A DNA stretch of 8,140 bases from Candidatus Nanopelagicales bacterium. Its GTDB lineage: Bacteria > Actinomycetota > Actinomycetes > S36-B12. Each line of letters opens with the position of its first letter. Within the stretch, counting starts at the first letter, position 1. Below, piece after piece: positions 1 through 6,460 of this stretch. The stretch lies in assembly GCA_023264215.1 (NCBI GenBank), contig JALQSY010000072.1, positions 1 through 8,140 of the forward strand, written 5' to 3'. The position numbers were made by a program, and so were the translations under genes. A model generated the notes under the pieces. The model made no database searches, had not been told where the DNA came from, and saw only the letters and a list, made by a program, of their open reading frames with translations.

Positions 1-445
1 TGACCTCGTCGCCCTGGCCGACGATGCGCGCGACCTGGGCGCGCACCTCCTCCACCGTGATGTCGAGCTGCTCGAGCACCCGCGCGGCGAGGCCTTCCTC
101 CTCGCGCAGCAGGCCGAGCAGGATGTGCTCCGTGCCGATGTAGTTGTGGCCGAGCTGCAGCGCCTCGCGCAGCGAGAGCTCGAGGACCTTCTTGGCACGG
201 GGAGTGAAGGGGATGTGTCCGCTCGGGGCCTGCTGGCCCTGGCCGATGATCTCCTCGACCTGGGAGCGCACGGCCTCCAGGGAGATGCCCAGGCTCTCGA
301 GCGCCTTGGCAGCGACACCCTCGCCCTCGTGGATGAGGCCGAGCAGGATGTGCTCGGTGCCGATGTAGTTGTGGTTGAGCATGCGGGCTTCTTCCTGGGC
401 CAGGACGACCACCCGGCGAGCCCGGTCGGTAAACCTCTCGAACAT
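1..445 (-). CDS. clpC: ClpC AAA+ unfoldase of the Clp protease, N-terminal part (cut by window edge)
   Basis: ClpC is a cytoplasmic Hsp100 ATPase that recognises, unfolds and threads proteins into the ClpP protease. Only the first 148 codons are present; the reading frame runs off the left edge, so both ATPase modules lie outside (the family is about 800-850 residues). The protein begins MFERFTDRA and holds the double Clp N domain: repeat 1 with [12 protein letters not shown] at residues 26-37 and repeat 2 with the same motif at 101-112. Glu31 and Glu106 correspond to the residues that dock phosphoarginine in Bacillus ClpC; whether that applies here is unknown. The ATG at 445 is chosen because it gives the canonical N-terminus and has AAGGTGG about 8 nt upstream. 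It is transcribed away from the secreted-protein gene at 763, across a 317-bp intergenic region. The family call is very secure; ClpC fits better than ClpB because of the N-domain sequence. Confidence 0.97.
   Translation of the reverse strand, partial: MFERFTDRARRVVVLAQEEARMLNHNYIGTEHILLGLIHEGEGVAAKALESLGISLEAVRSQVEEIIGQGQQAPSGHIPFTPRAKKVLELSLREALQLGHNYIGTEHILLGLLREEEGLAARVLEQLDITVEEVRAQVARIVGQGDEV
111..374 (-). repeat. Internal repeat of the Clp N domain, two near-identical 39-nt copies
   Basis: Positions 111-149 and 336-374 are the same 39 bases except for one mismatch, and lie 225 bp (75 codons) apart in frame. They encode the [13 protein letters not shown] motif in each half of the ClpC N domain. 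The protein-level repeat is a known property of the family; the nearly perfect match at the DNA level, including third codon positions, is what stands out. Confidence 0.9.
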
Positions 446-463
446 CTGTCAACCACCTTCTCG

Positions 464-492
464 TCTGCGGCCCGGATTCCTCTGCGGCCCGG
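464..492. repeat. 12-bp direct repeat in the clpC leader
   Basis: TCTGCGGCCCGG occurs exactly at 464-475 and again at 481-492, a period of 17 bp with the 5-bp spacer ATTCC. On the clpC strand it reads CCGGGCCGCAGA twice, just upstream of the clpC ribosome binding site. If clpC starts transcription near 526, both copies lie in the 5' untranslated leader. The upstream copy runs into the palindrome GGCCCGGGCC. It could be a tandem operator, an RNA element or a chance duplication in GC-rich DNA. Confidence 0.75.
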
Positions 493-532
493 GCCTTGCC
501 GGGTACGACGCAGGGGCCGCCCGGCTGGTTCG

Positions 533-559
533 ATGCTAGCGCCGCCCCGGCGAGGTCAC
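533..559 (-). promoter_or_regulatory. Candidate clpC promoter
   Basis: On the minus strand TAGCAT (533-538) fits the actinobacterial TAnnnT -10 pattern. A GTGACC (554-559) could serve as a -35 element, but the 15-bp spacer is shorter than the usual 17-18. The resulting leader would be about 80 nt and would contain the 12-bp tandem repeat. This is a guess from motif shape only. Confidence 0.25.
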
Positions 560-747
560 CTGTTCGCGCCCTGCCGACCGGCACCTGGGGATAACGACAG
601 GGGGTGCCCGATTCCTTCCCGGCCACCGGGCGGATTCCGCGCCCGGCGAACGGCCGGGGGTCGGGTCAGCCCCAGCGGGCCTGCGGGCCCTGCCCGGCAT
701 CCCCAGGCATTCCTCAGGCGCCCGGCGGGAAACGGCTCATCCGGAAT

Positions 748-753
748 GGGAGG
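748..753 (+). promoter_or_regulatory. Ribosome binding site that sets the start of the secreted GH64-like protein
   Basis: GGGAGG lies 9 nt before the ATG at 763. It favours this ATG over the in-frame GTG at 604, which would add 53 residues rich in proline and glycine in front of an otherwise normal signal peptide. Confidence 0.75.
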
Positions 754-762
754 TTCGTTGCC

Positions 763-2922
763 ATGGGGATCGCTCGGCGTACGGCAGCCGCCGGGCTCAT
801 CGGCGCCACGGCACTGGGACTGGTGCTCGTCGATGCCCTTCCGGCCGTGACCGGTCAGCCAGCGAGCGCGCTGGCCGAGCGCACCGCGGGCCAGGTCACC
901 CCGGACATCGTCGGTGCCGGCGCTGCAACCACGATCAGGATCGACGGATCGGGTTTCCGCCGCGAAGACGCGGTTAGCTTCGCCAACTGCCCGGCGTCCA
1001 ATCCCTCAGCGGTCTACCCGATTCCGTTCCCCTCTCCCGGGCCTGGGCAGGACCCCGGTGCGGTCACCTTCGTCGACGCGAGCACGGTGCTCGTGACGAC
1101 TCCTTCGATCATCCCTGAGGGCACGTGCGACATTCGAGTGGGAGCGCTGACGCTGACGGACGCGGTGACCTTCGTGGAGGCGCCGAGGCGACTCGAGGTC
1201 CACATCCGCAACGACACGGGTCGACCCGACTCGGACATGTGGGTGAGCGCGGCGTACAACTGCCCACTATCCGCACCCTCTCCGCCCTGGCCGCCGGGCG
1301 TCGACGGGTGCAACACCGACGGACGCACCAACCCCCACTACGCCTGGCCCGGCAGAGGCGGGAGCGACCCCCATCGCTTCTGGTACGAGGTGTACGCCGG
1401 CGGCGAACCGATGCCCGCCTTCGCCGGTGTGCGGCTCACGGACCTGCCGGCCGTCACGGGATCTCCACGCACGTACGCGCTCTCGGTCGCCAACATCGAT
1501 TCGGGCGTGATCTACCTGTCCCACGGACGCGCGGTGAACACCGGTCCGAGCGTCGACGGTCGTGCTCCGTCCTACCTGACGTCGCCGACTCGCTTCGACG
1601 TGATCGAGCTGACCTTCCACGGAAGCGGCGCGAGCGCTGGCGACAGCGGCGCAGGCCGCTGGACGAACCGCGTCTACGCCAACATCACCGCGGTCGCCGG
1701 GCTCGGGATGCTCATGGACATGACGGGGTTCGACAACTCGGTGGACGCCCGAGGCCCAGCGCCACGGCCCGTGGGCTCCCGCGTCTCCTGGGCCCCCGGC
1801 CTCGGCATCTACGACGTCTACCGCGCGCTGGCGGCGGCCGGTGCGGACGTGACCGATCGTCGGGTGGTCGTCACCAGCGACGGCGGTCCGGCAACGCCTG
1901 GGAACTTCCTGCGATTCGTGTCGCCGAGCACCAACGAGGGCGCCGGATACGCCGACCTGGGAGCCGGACCCGAGTCGTACCTGTCGTGGATCGAGCGGCA
2001 GGGACGGCCGATGACGGTCGTGGGGCTGTACACCGGCGCGGGCCCGGGCTCGGGGACGTGGTTCTGCTACCGGGCAGATCGCTTCCGGGCCGACGCGCCC
2101 ACGGTGCTGCGAGGGTCCTACGGACACCGCAGCAGGACTGAGGCGATCTCCGCCGCCGGCGACGGCTGCGCGGGTGGCTCGGCCGGCCTCGACATCACCA
2201 CCGCCACGTCACCGACCTCGGGCCGGCCTGGACCGGTGACGTCGCGTGCGGTGTACATGCAGGACAACTCCTTCCTCCAGGGCGGCGAACTCGCCGCGGG
2301 CAACGACCTCTACAACGCGATCTACCGGGACTTCATCGTCTCCTTCGCATACGGCTTCTGGGGGTCGCTCCCCGGTGACGCAGGCTGGGTGACGACATCG
2401 TGGGACCGCGGGCAGGCGAAGGCCTTCTCGTCGGCGTGGCCGGCGTCCCCGGGCATCGCCGCGCACCCGCGATGGAACGCGTACGCCGAATCCATCTGGC
2501 GCATCGGCAATGCCTACGGCATGCCCTACAGCGACACCTTCGACAACGCCGGTAGGGGCAATCCGCTGGTGTCGGGCACCTCGATTCACACGCTGCGTGT
2601 GACGCTGCGCCCGGACGGCTCCTGGGACGACAGCCCGACACTGCTCCCCGCGACACAGCGGATCACCGCGCGCAAGGGAGAGCGCTTCAGGACCGTTCGC
2701 CTGAGCTCTGTCGGCCTTGCTGCTCCCGTGGCGTACTCCGTCAGCCCGAGGCTCCCGACATCGCGCAAGCGCGCGCGAGATGGCATCTGGTTCTCCCGCG
2801 CCCAGGGCTCGATCCTGGGCAAGCCCACGCGGATCGCGAAGCGGACTACCTACGTCATCACCGGCACCGCGCCGGACGGCGGATCAGCCACGGCGCGCGT
2901 GCGTCTGCGCGTCGTGCGCTAG
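763..2922 (+). CDS. Secreted GH64/beta-1,3-glucanase-like protein with IPT/TIG and Ig-like domains
   Basis: This is a 719-residue exported protein. Residues 1-36 form a signal peptide: MGIARR, a hydrophobic run, and an ASA cleavage site near 36. Arg5-Arg6 would permit Tat export, but the full Tat motif is absent. Residues about 44-138 look like an IPT/TIG beta-sandwich (IRIDGSGF, TPSIIPEG). Residues about 143-617 resemble GH64 laminaripentaose-producing beta-1,3-glucanases: LEVHIRNDTGR, SGVIYLSHGRAV (247-258), FDVIELTF (278-285, candidate catalytic Glu282), GIYDVYRALAAAG (348-360), and WNAYAESIW with NAYGMPYSD near 571-591. Residues about 634-718 fit a He_PIG-type Ig domain (VAYSVSPRLP, then ILGKPT). 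The GH64 motif usually reading N-[ST/IT]-x-V-D is NITAVA here, so the second acid appears to be Ala312. There are six cysteines, consistent with an extracellular protein. The likely substrate is a beta-1,3-glucan, to cut or merely bind. The GH64 call is by motif memory; a remote thaumatin-like fold is the alternative. It converges on the amidase gene. Confidence 0.7.
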   Translation: MGIARRTAAAGLIGATALGLVLVDALPAVTGQPASALAERTAGQVTPDIVGAGAATTIRIDGSGFRREDAVSFANCPASNPSAVYPIPFPSPGPGQDPGAVTFVDASTVLVTTPSIIPEGTCDIRVGALTLTDAVTFVEAPRRLEVHIRNDTGRPDSDMWVSAAYNCPLSAPSPPWPPGVDGCNTDGRTNPHYAWPGRGGSDPHRFWYEVYAGGEPMPAFAGVRLTDLPAVTGSPRTYALSVANIDSGVIYLSHGRAVNTGPSVDGRAPSYLTSPTRFDVIELTFHGSGASAGDSGAGRWTNRVYANITAVAGLGMLMDMTGFDNSVDARGPAPRPVGSRVSWAPGLGIYDVYRALAAAGADVTDRRVVVTSDGGPATPGNFLRFVSPSTNEGAGYADLGAGPESYLSWIERQGRPMTVVGLYTGAGPGSGTWFCYRADRFRADAPTVLRGSYGHRSRTEAISAAGDGCAGGSAGLDITTATSPTSGRPGPVTSRAVYMQDNSFLQGGELAAGNDLYNAIYRDFIVSFAYGFWGSLPGDAGWVTTSWDRGQAKAFSSAWPASPGIAAHPRWNAYAESIWRIGNAYGMPYSDTFDNAGRGNPLVSGTSIHTLRVTLRPDGSWDDSPTLLPATQRITARKGERFRTVRLSSVGLAAPVAYSVSPRLPTSRKRARDGIWFSRAQGSILGKPTRIAKRTTYVITGTAPDGGSATARVRLRVVR

Positions 2923-3686
2923 CGGCGCAGCGCAGCCCGGACGCCGGCCACGAGCCAGTCGGCGTACTGCTTCTGGCCCTCGCGCGACGTCATGCGCGCG
3001 GCATCCGAAGCGTTGCGCATGTTGCCGAGTTCGACCAGGATCGCCGGCACGTCGGAGAAGTTCAGGGTGGAGATCTCCGGGGTCACCAGGGTCTGACCGC
3101 CGATGTAGTTGGACCGGGGCGCGCCCGCGTCGGCCATCCCCTTGATGAAGCGCTTGCCCATGCGCGCGCTGGGCTTGGCGATGTCATCGGTCCACCCGGG
3201 GATCGTGGCCGGCAGCATGACGTAGAAGCCGGAGGCGCTCGGGCCCGCGCCATCGGCATGGATGGACAGCAGGAGATCGGCACCGACCTGCGCACCGAAC
3301 CGGCCGCGGTCCCACACGCACGGGCCCCAGGCGTTGTAGGAGTTGTTGGACCGGGTCTTGCGCACCGTCGCACCCAGGGCCACGAGTCTGGCCTCGAGGT
3401 ATCGGCTCACCCGCCAGTTGAACGTCGACTCTGCGTATCCACCGTTGGTGGCGGTGCCCGTGGTGTTGCACCCCTTGGTGATGTGCCCGTTGAAGCGGGT
3501 CTGAGCCATCTGGCTCGCGAAGCGAGGATTGGAGTTGCCCAACTGGTGTCCCGGGTCGAGGGCGATCACGACTCCTGCGAGCGGTCGCTGCGGACTGCGC
3601 GGGGCATCGCTGCTCGCCGGGGCGGCTGTGGCGAGGAGCGAGCCGGCGACGCCGACGGCGATGGCAAGGCTGGCGAGGCGCTTCAC
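2919..3686 (-). CDS. Secreted zinc N-acetylmuramoyl-L-alanine amidase (Amidase_3, Rv3717/Ami1-like)
   Basis: The enzyme cuts the amide bond between N-acetylmuramic acid and the stem peptide of peptidoglycan, outside the membrane. Residues 1-27 are a signal peptide (MKRLASL, hydrophobic core, APASSDA). The catalytic domain fills residues about 36-254. Zinc ligands are His47 in DPGHQ, Glu86 in YAESTF and His143 in SIHADG; the catalytic glutamate is Glu219 in VELGNMRN. Cys73 and Cys123 match a cysteine pair in mycobacterial Rv3717, where they form a disulfide. At 255 residues it is a minimal amidase without a separate cell-wall binding domain, as in Rv3717. The GTG start has no ribosome binding site of its own but overlaps the acetyltransferase stop as GTGA, so translation is probably coupled. 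Its stop lies inside the CTAG shared with the convergent gene. Likely role: wall remodelling or fragment recycling. The family call is firm. Confidence 0.95.
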   Translation of the reverse strand: MKRLASLAIAVGVAGSLLATAAPASSDAPRSPQRPLAGVVIALDPGHQLGNSNPRFASQMAQTRFNGHITKGCNTTGTATNGGYAESTFNWRVSRYLEARLVALGATVRKTRSNNSYNAWGPCVWDRGRFGAQVGADLLLSIHADGAGPSASGFYVMLPATIPGWTDDIAKPSARMGKRFIKGMADAGAPRSNYIGGQTLVTPEISTLNFSDVPAILVELGNMRNASDAARMTSREGQKQYADWLVAGVRAALRR

Positions 3687-4186
3687 CGCAGCAGCATAAG
3701 CATGCGGCGGTTGCCGAGGGTATTCGGCTTGACGCGCTCGAGGTCCAAGAACTCCGCGACGCCCTCGTCGTAGCTCTGCAGGAGCTGCTCGAATACCTCG
3801 TGATCGACGGGGCTGCCGTCGATCTCCGCGAATCCGCGGCTCCCGAAGAAGTCGACCTCGAAGGTGAGGCAGAAGAGCCGGGCGAGGCCGAGTGAGCGCG
3901 CGCGCACGATGAGCTCATCGAGGATCCGGCCGCCGATCCCCCTGTGCACTCGGTCCGGATCTACGGCCAGTGTGCGGATCTCCCCGAGGTCCTCCCACAT
4001 GACGTGCAGGGCTCCGCAGCCGACCACCGCGCCATCGACCTCGGCCACGACGAATTCCTGGACATCCTCGTAGAGCGTCACGGGCGCCTTGGCGAGCAGG
4101 CGACCATCGCTCGTGTAGTGGCTGATCAGCGATCTGATGGCGACCACGTCACGCGTCTGCGCGGACCGCAGGGTGACCGCGCTCAT
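3683..4186 (-). CDS. argA: Amino-acid N-acetyltransferase, ArgA-type GNAT (N-acetylglutamate synthase)
   Basis: A 167-residue GNAT-fold cytoplasmic enzyme that would transfer acetyl from acetyl-CoA to the alpha-amino group of glutamate (or glutamine), the first step of arginine synthesis. It closely resembles the short stand-alone ArgA of mycobacteria (Rv2747) rather than the long E. coli enzyme with an amino-acid-kinase domain. Shared blocks are [12 protein letters not shown] (38-49), [20 protein letters not shown] (56-75), the acetyl-CoA loop RGIGG (82-86), [16 protein letters not shown] (107-122), GVAEFLDL (142-149) and [12 protein letters not shown] (152-163). The ATG overlaps the lysS stop as ATGA and its own stop overlaps the amidase start as GTGA, so it sits tightly coupled between the two. 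There is no evident Shine-Dalgarno sequence. Other arginine genes are not in the window. The exact acceptor cannot be proved from sequence; another GNAT substrate is possible but less likely. Confidence 0.85.
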   Translation of the reverse strand: MSAVTLRSAQTRDVVAIRSLISHYTSDGRLLAKAPVTLYEDVQEFVVAEVDGAVVGCGALHVMWEDLGEIRTLAVDPDRVHRGIGGRILDELIVRARSLGLARLFCLTFEVDFFGSRGFAEIDGSPVDHEVFEQLLQSYDEGVAEFLDLERVKPNTLGNRRMLMLLR

Positions 4187-5691
4187 CGCTCGGGCTTCAC
4201 GAGCGGGAAGAGGATGGTCTCCCGGATGCCGAGCCCAGTCAGGGTCATGAGCAGGCGATCGATGCCGACGCCGACGCCACCGGCAGGGGGCATGCCGATC
4301 TCGAGCGCGCGCAGGAAGTCCTCATCGAGCGGCATGGCCTCATCGTCGCCGCGATCGGCGAGGGCGGCCTGAGCGACCAGGCGCTCGCGCTGGATGACCG
4401 GGTCGGCGAGCTCGGAGTAGCCGGTGCCCTGCTCGTAGCCGTCGATGTAGAGGTCCCACTTCTCGACGACGCCGGGGCGCCCGGGATGTGCGCGCGTCAG
4501 AGGCGAGGTGTCCTCGGGGTAGTCCATGACGAATGTTGGCCGGTCGAGCGTCGGGATGACGTAGTGGTCGAGGAGCTCCTCGACGTACTTGCCCGCCACC
4601 CAGTGCGCCTGCGGCTCGATGCCTGCCGCACGGCACAGCCCTGCAAGCTCATCGGTGGATGTGGCCGGCGTGATCTCACGGCCGACGGCAGCAGACACCG
4701 AGCCGTAGAAGTCGATCTCCGGCCATTCGCCGGACAGGTCATGCACGCTCCCGTCGGCGTGGGTGACCACCATGCTTCCCGTGGCCGCGAGGGCAGCCTC
4801 CTGGATGATCTCGCGCGTGATTCGGGCGACATCGCGATAGTCGGTGTAGGCCGCGTAGAACTCCAGCGCGACGTACTCCGGAGAGTGAGTCGAGTCCACG
4901 CCTTCATTGCGGAAGTTGCGATTGATCTCGAAGACCCGCTCGAGTCCACCCACGAGAGCCCGCTTGAGGAAGAGCTCGGGAGCGATCCGCAGGTACAGGT
5001 CGAGATCGAGCGCGTGGGAGTGCGTGATGAACGGTCGCGCGGCTGCGCCACCCTGCTGCGTCTGGAGCACCGGGGTCTCGATCTCCAGGAAACCGCGCTC
5101 GGCCAGGCTGCGGCGCACGCTGGCCTCGGCGAGCACGCGCATGCGCGCCATCTCGCGGGCCTCCGGGCGCACGATGAGGTCGACGTAGCGCTGTCGAACG
5201 CGCGTCTCCTCGGACAGGGGCTTGTGCGCGACCGGCAGGGGACGCAGCGCCTTGGTCGCCATGCGCCACTCGTCGGCGAGCACTGAGAGCTCGCCGCGCT
5301 TGGAGGTGATGACCTCGCCGGCGACGAAGACGTGATCACCGATGTCGACGAGCTGCTTCCACTCCTCCAGGGCGTCCTCGCCCACTGAGGCGAGCGACAG
5401 CATCGCCTGCAGTTCGACTCCGTCGCCGGCGCGCAGGGTCGCGAAGCAGAGCTTGCCGGTGTTGCGCTGGAAGATGACCCGGCCCGCGACACCGACGCGA
5501 TCGCCCGTGGCGACATCGACATCCAGGTCGGGATAGGCAGCCCGCACCTCGGCCAGTGAATGGGTCACCGGCAGTCGCACCGCGTAGGGGTCACGGCCGC
5601 CTTCGATCAGGCGATCGCGCTTCTCGCGTCGGATCCGCATCTGCTCCGGCAGGTCGTCGTCCGACTCCGGCGGGGGCGGCTGGTCGCTCAC
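4183..5691 (-). CDS. lysS: Lysyl-tRNA synthetase, class II
   Basis: It charges tRNA-Lys with lysine in the cytoplasm using ATP. The protein has 502 residues, the normal bacterial length. A short acidic lead is followed by [11 protein letters not shown], then an OB-fold anticodon-binding domain (about 65-142, [20 protein letters not shown]). The class II catalytic domain follows, with motif 1 near 200-210 ([10 protein letters not shown]), motif 2 at 254-277 ([20 protein letters not shown]) and motif 3 at 471-482 ([12 protein letters not shown]), ending [11 protein letters not shown]. The DSTHSPE version of motif 2 is usual in Actinobacteria. I chose GTG at 5691. A GTG at 5760 would add 23 odd residues and overlap the hydrolase gene, while ATG at 5640 would lose the DDLPEQ lead typical of the family. 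No ribosome binding site precedes 5691; a TACGCT 8 nt upstream suggests a possible leaderless transcript. The stop overlaps the acetyltransferase start as ATGA. Confidence 0.97.
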   Translation of the reverse strand: MSDQPPPPESDDDLPEQMRIRREKRDRLIEGGRDPYAVRLPVTHSLAEVRAAYPDLDVDVATGDRVGVAGRVIFQRNTGKLCFATLRAGDGVELQAMLSLASVGEDALEEWKQLVDIGDHVFVAGEVITSKRGELSVLADEWRMATKALRPLPVAHKPLSEETRVRQRYVDLIVRPEAREMARMRVLAEASVRRSLAERGFLEIETPVLQTQQGGAAARPFITHSHALDLDLYLRIAPELFLKRALVGGLERVFEINRNFRNEGVDSTHSPEYVALEFYAAYTDYRDVARITREIIQEAALAATGSMVVTHADGSVHDLSGEWPEIDFYGSVSAAVGREITPATSTDELAGLCRAAGIEPQAHWVAGKYVEELLDHYVIPTLDRPTFVMDYPEDTSPLTRAHPGRPGVVEKWDLYIDGYEQGTGYSELADPVIQRERLVAQAALADRGDDEAMPLDEDFLRALEIGMPPAGGVGVGIDRLLMTLTGLGIRETILFPLVKPER

Positions 5692-5699
5692 GGTCGGCA

Positions 5700-5705
5700 A
5701 GCGTA
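5700..5705 (-). promoter_or_regulatory. Candidate -10 element for a leaderless lysS transcript
   Basis: TACGCT on the minus strand fits TAnnnT and ends 8 nt before the GTG start of lysS, the distance expected if transcription begins at or next to the start codon. The 37-nt gap upstream has no purine-rich ribosome binding site. No good -35 is seen at the usual distance, so this is weak. Confidence 0.25.
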
Positions 5706-5728
5706 TCCGCTGCGCTCGCGGAGCCCGA

Positions 5729-6439
5729 TCACGCGGAGGCGGCGAGCAGGACGTGGGCACAGGCGGTCGGCGCGGTGAGCATGAGGTCGTGTCCGGTCCT
5801 GATGGTGTTCATCCGCCACCCCGTGTCACTCGCGCGCTCGATGCTCAGGCCCAGGGATGCCAGCGGCGGATCCGTGTGCTCGAGGTAGTGCCGGGGCACG
5901 GACGCCAGCGGGGCCGGGTCGAAGTCCACCGGATCGGTGGCGCACCGAAGGGGGAAATCGGTGAGCCGCGATCCGACGAATTCCCGCAGTGCCGGATCCG
6001 TCACCGCCCACTGATCCAAGAATGCCGTCGACGCGGGCACCCGCCATCCGTCACCCGCCTGCGCGGCGATCTCGAGGTACCTGCGAGCGGTGGCCTCGGG
6101 CTCCACGTCGAGCAGGCTCTCACCGGGCTCGACGAGGAAGGCGCCCGCCGCGACGACGCTGCGCACCCGACCTCGCAGTCGCTCGACGACCGGTCCGAGG
6201 AGGACACCGGAGTAGGAATGCGCGACGAGCACGATGCCATCGCGATCGCCGGCAGCGGTGACGACGTCCTCGACGTGATCGGCCACCCCGACGTCGGGGG
6301 TGAGTTCGTCGGCGCGCTCACCCTGACCGGTCAAGGTGACCGCGATGGCCTCATGCCCGGCAGACTCCAGGAGCCCGATGACCTCGCTCCAGCACCATGC
6401 GCCGTGCATCGCGCCGTGCACGAGGAGGTACGTCGACAT
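5729..6439 (-). CDS. Alpha/beta hydrolase, small esterase of the hydroxynitrile lyase/methylesterase-like type
   Basis: A 236-residue cytoplasmic protein with no signal peptide. The N-terminus [14 protein letters not shown] (4-17) carries the HG oxyanion-hole motif and starts the fold almost at once, as in plant methylesterases, hydroxynitrile lyases and their bacterial relatives. The nucleophile elbow is VAHSYSG (72-78) with Ser75; both glycines of the usual GxSxG are replaced by Ala73 and Ser77, small residues that are tolerated. His217 in TGHDLM is the catalytic histidine, and Asp190 in HYLEHTDPP is the most likely acid. The substrate is unknown: a small ester or amide is the general expectation. 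The gene lies 21 nt after coaX and 37 nt before lysS on the same strand and is probably co-transcribed, but nothing ties its chemistry to CoA or tRNA charging. The ATG at 6439 has only a poorly spaced AGG upstream. The fold is secure; the function is not. Confidence 0.85.
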   Translation of the reverse strand: MSTYLLVHGAMHGAWCWSEVIGLLESAGHEAIAVTLTGQGERADELTPDVGVADHVEDVVTAAGDRDGIVLVAHSYSGVLLGPVVERLRGRVRSVVAAGAFLVEPGESLLDVEPEATARRYLEIAAQAGDGWRVPASTAFLDQWAVTDPALREFVGSRLTDFPLRCATDPVDFDPAPLASVPRHYLEHTDPPLASLGLSIERASDTGWRMNTIRTGHDLMLTAPTACAHVLLAASA

Positions 6440-6460
6440 AGCCTGCGGGCGCCCCGCGGC

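Larger units (their letters stand above)
446..762. other. Divergent intergenic region between clpC and the secreted GH64-like gene
   Basis: These 317 bases separate two divergently transcribed genes, so they should carry the clpC promoter and the promoter of the plus-strand gene. I see no convincing reading frame of its own: the plus-strand frame open from a GTG at 604 is only an upstream extension of the next gene. The region holds an exact 12-bp tandem repeat (464-492), a self-complementary GGCCCGGGCC at 486-495, a possible minus-strand -10 at 533-538 and a short GC hairpin at 677-690. I found no clear HAIR (HspR) or CIRCE operator, and no good -35/-10 pair facing the plus-strand gene. Confidence 0.6.

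Noticed and set aside
446..480. Possible SigR-type promoter (GGAAT ... GTT) for clpC
   Set aside because: The gap between GGAAT and GTT is 22 nt rather than about 18, and the GTT falls inside the ribosome binding region.
636..651. CGC-N5-GCG element resembling a ClgR site upstream of clpC
   Set aside because: Only the core spacing fits; the flanking and central bases are poor and such matches are frequent by chance at this GC content.
677..690. GGGCC-TGCG-GGCCC hairpin in the intergenic region
   Set aside because: A 5-bp GC stem without a T-tract is common by chance here, and no gene ends nearby to need a terminator.
604..762. Upstream extension of the secreted-protein gene from the GTG at 604
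   Set aside because: It would add 53 low-complexity residues before a well-formed signal peptide, and the GGGAGG at 748-753 clearly serves the ATG at 763.
125..850. Long plus-strand open frame across clpC and the intergenic region
   Set aside because: Most of it is the antisense shadow of clpC; the rest is GC-rich intergenic sequence without a recognisable protein pattern.
1125..2141. Long overlapping plus- and minus-strand open frames inside the secreted-protein gene
   Set aside because: Their translations are rich in Arg, Gly and Ala with no domain motif, as expected of shadow frames in GC-rich DNA.
4486..5522. Long open frames on both strands inside lysS
   Set aside because: They lie entirely within a complete, motif-bearing lysS and have shadow-type composition (Ser/Arg-rich).
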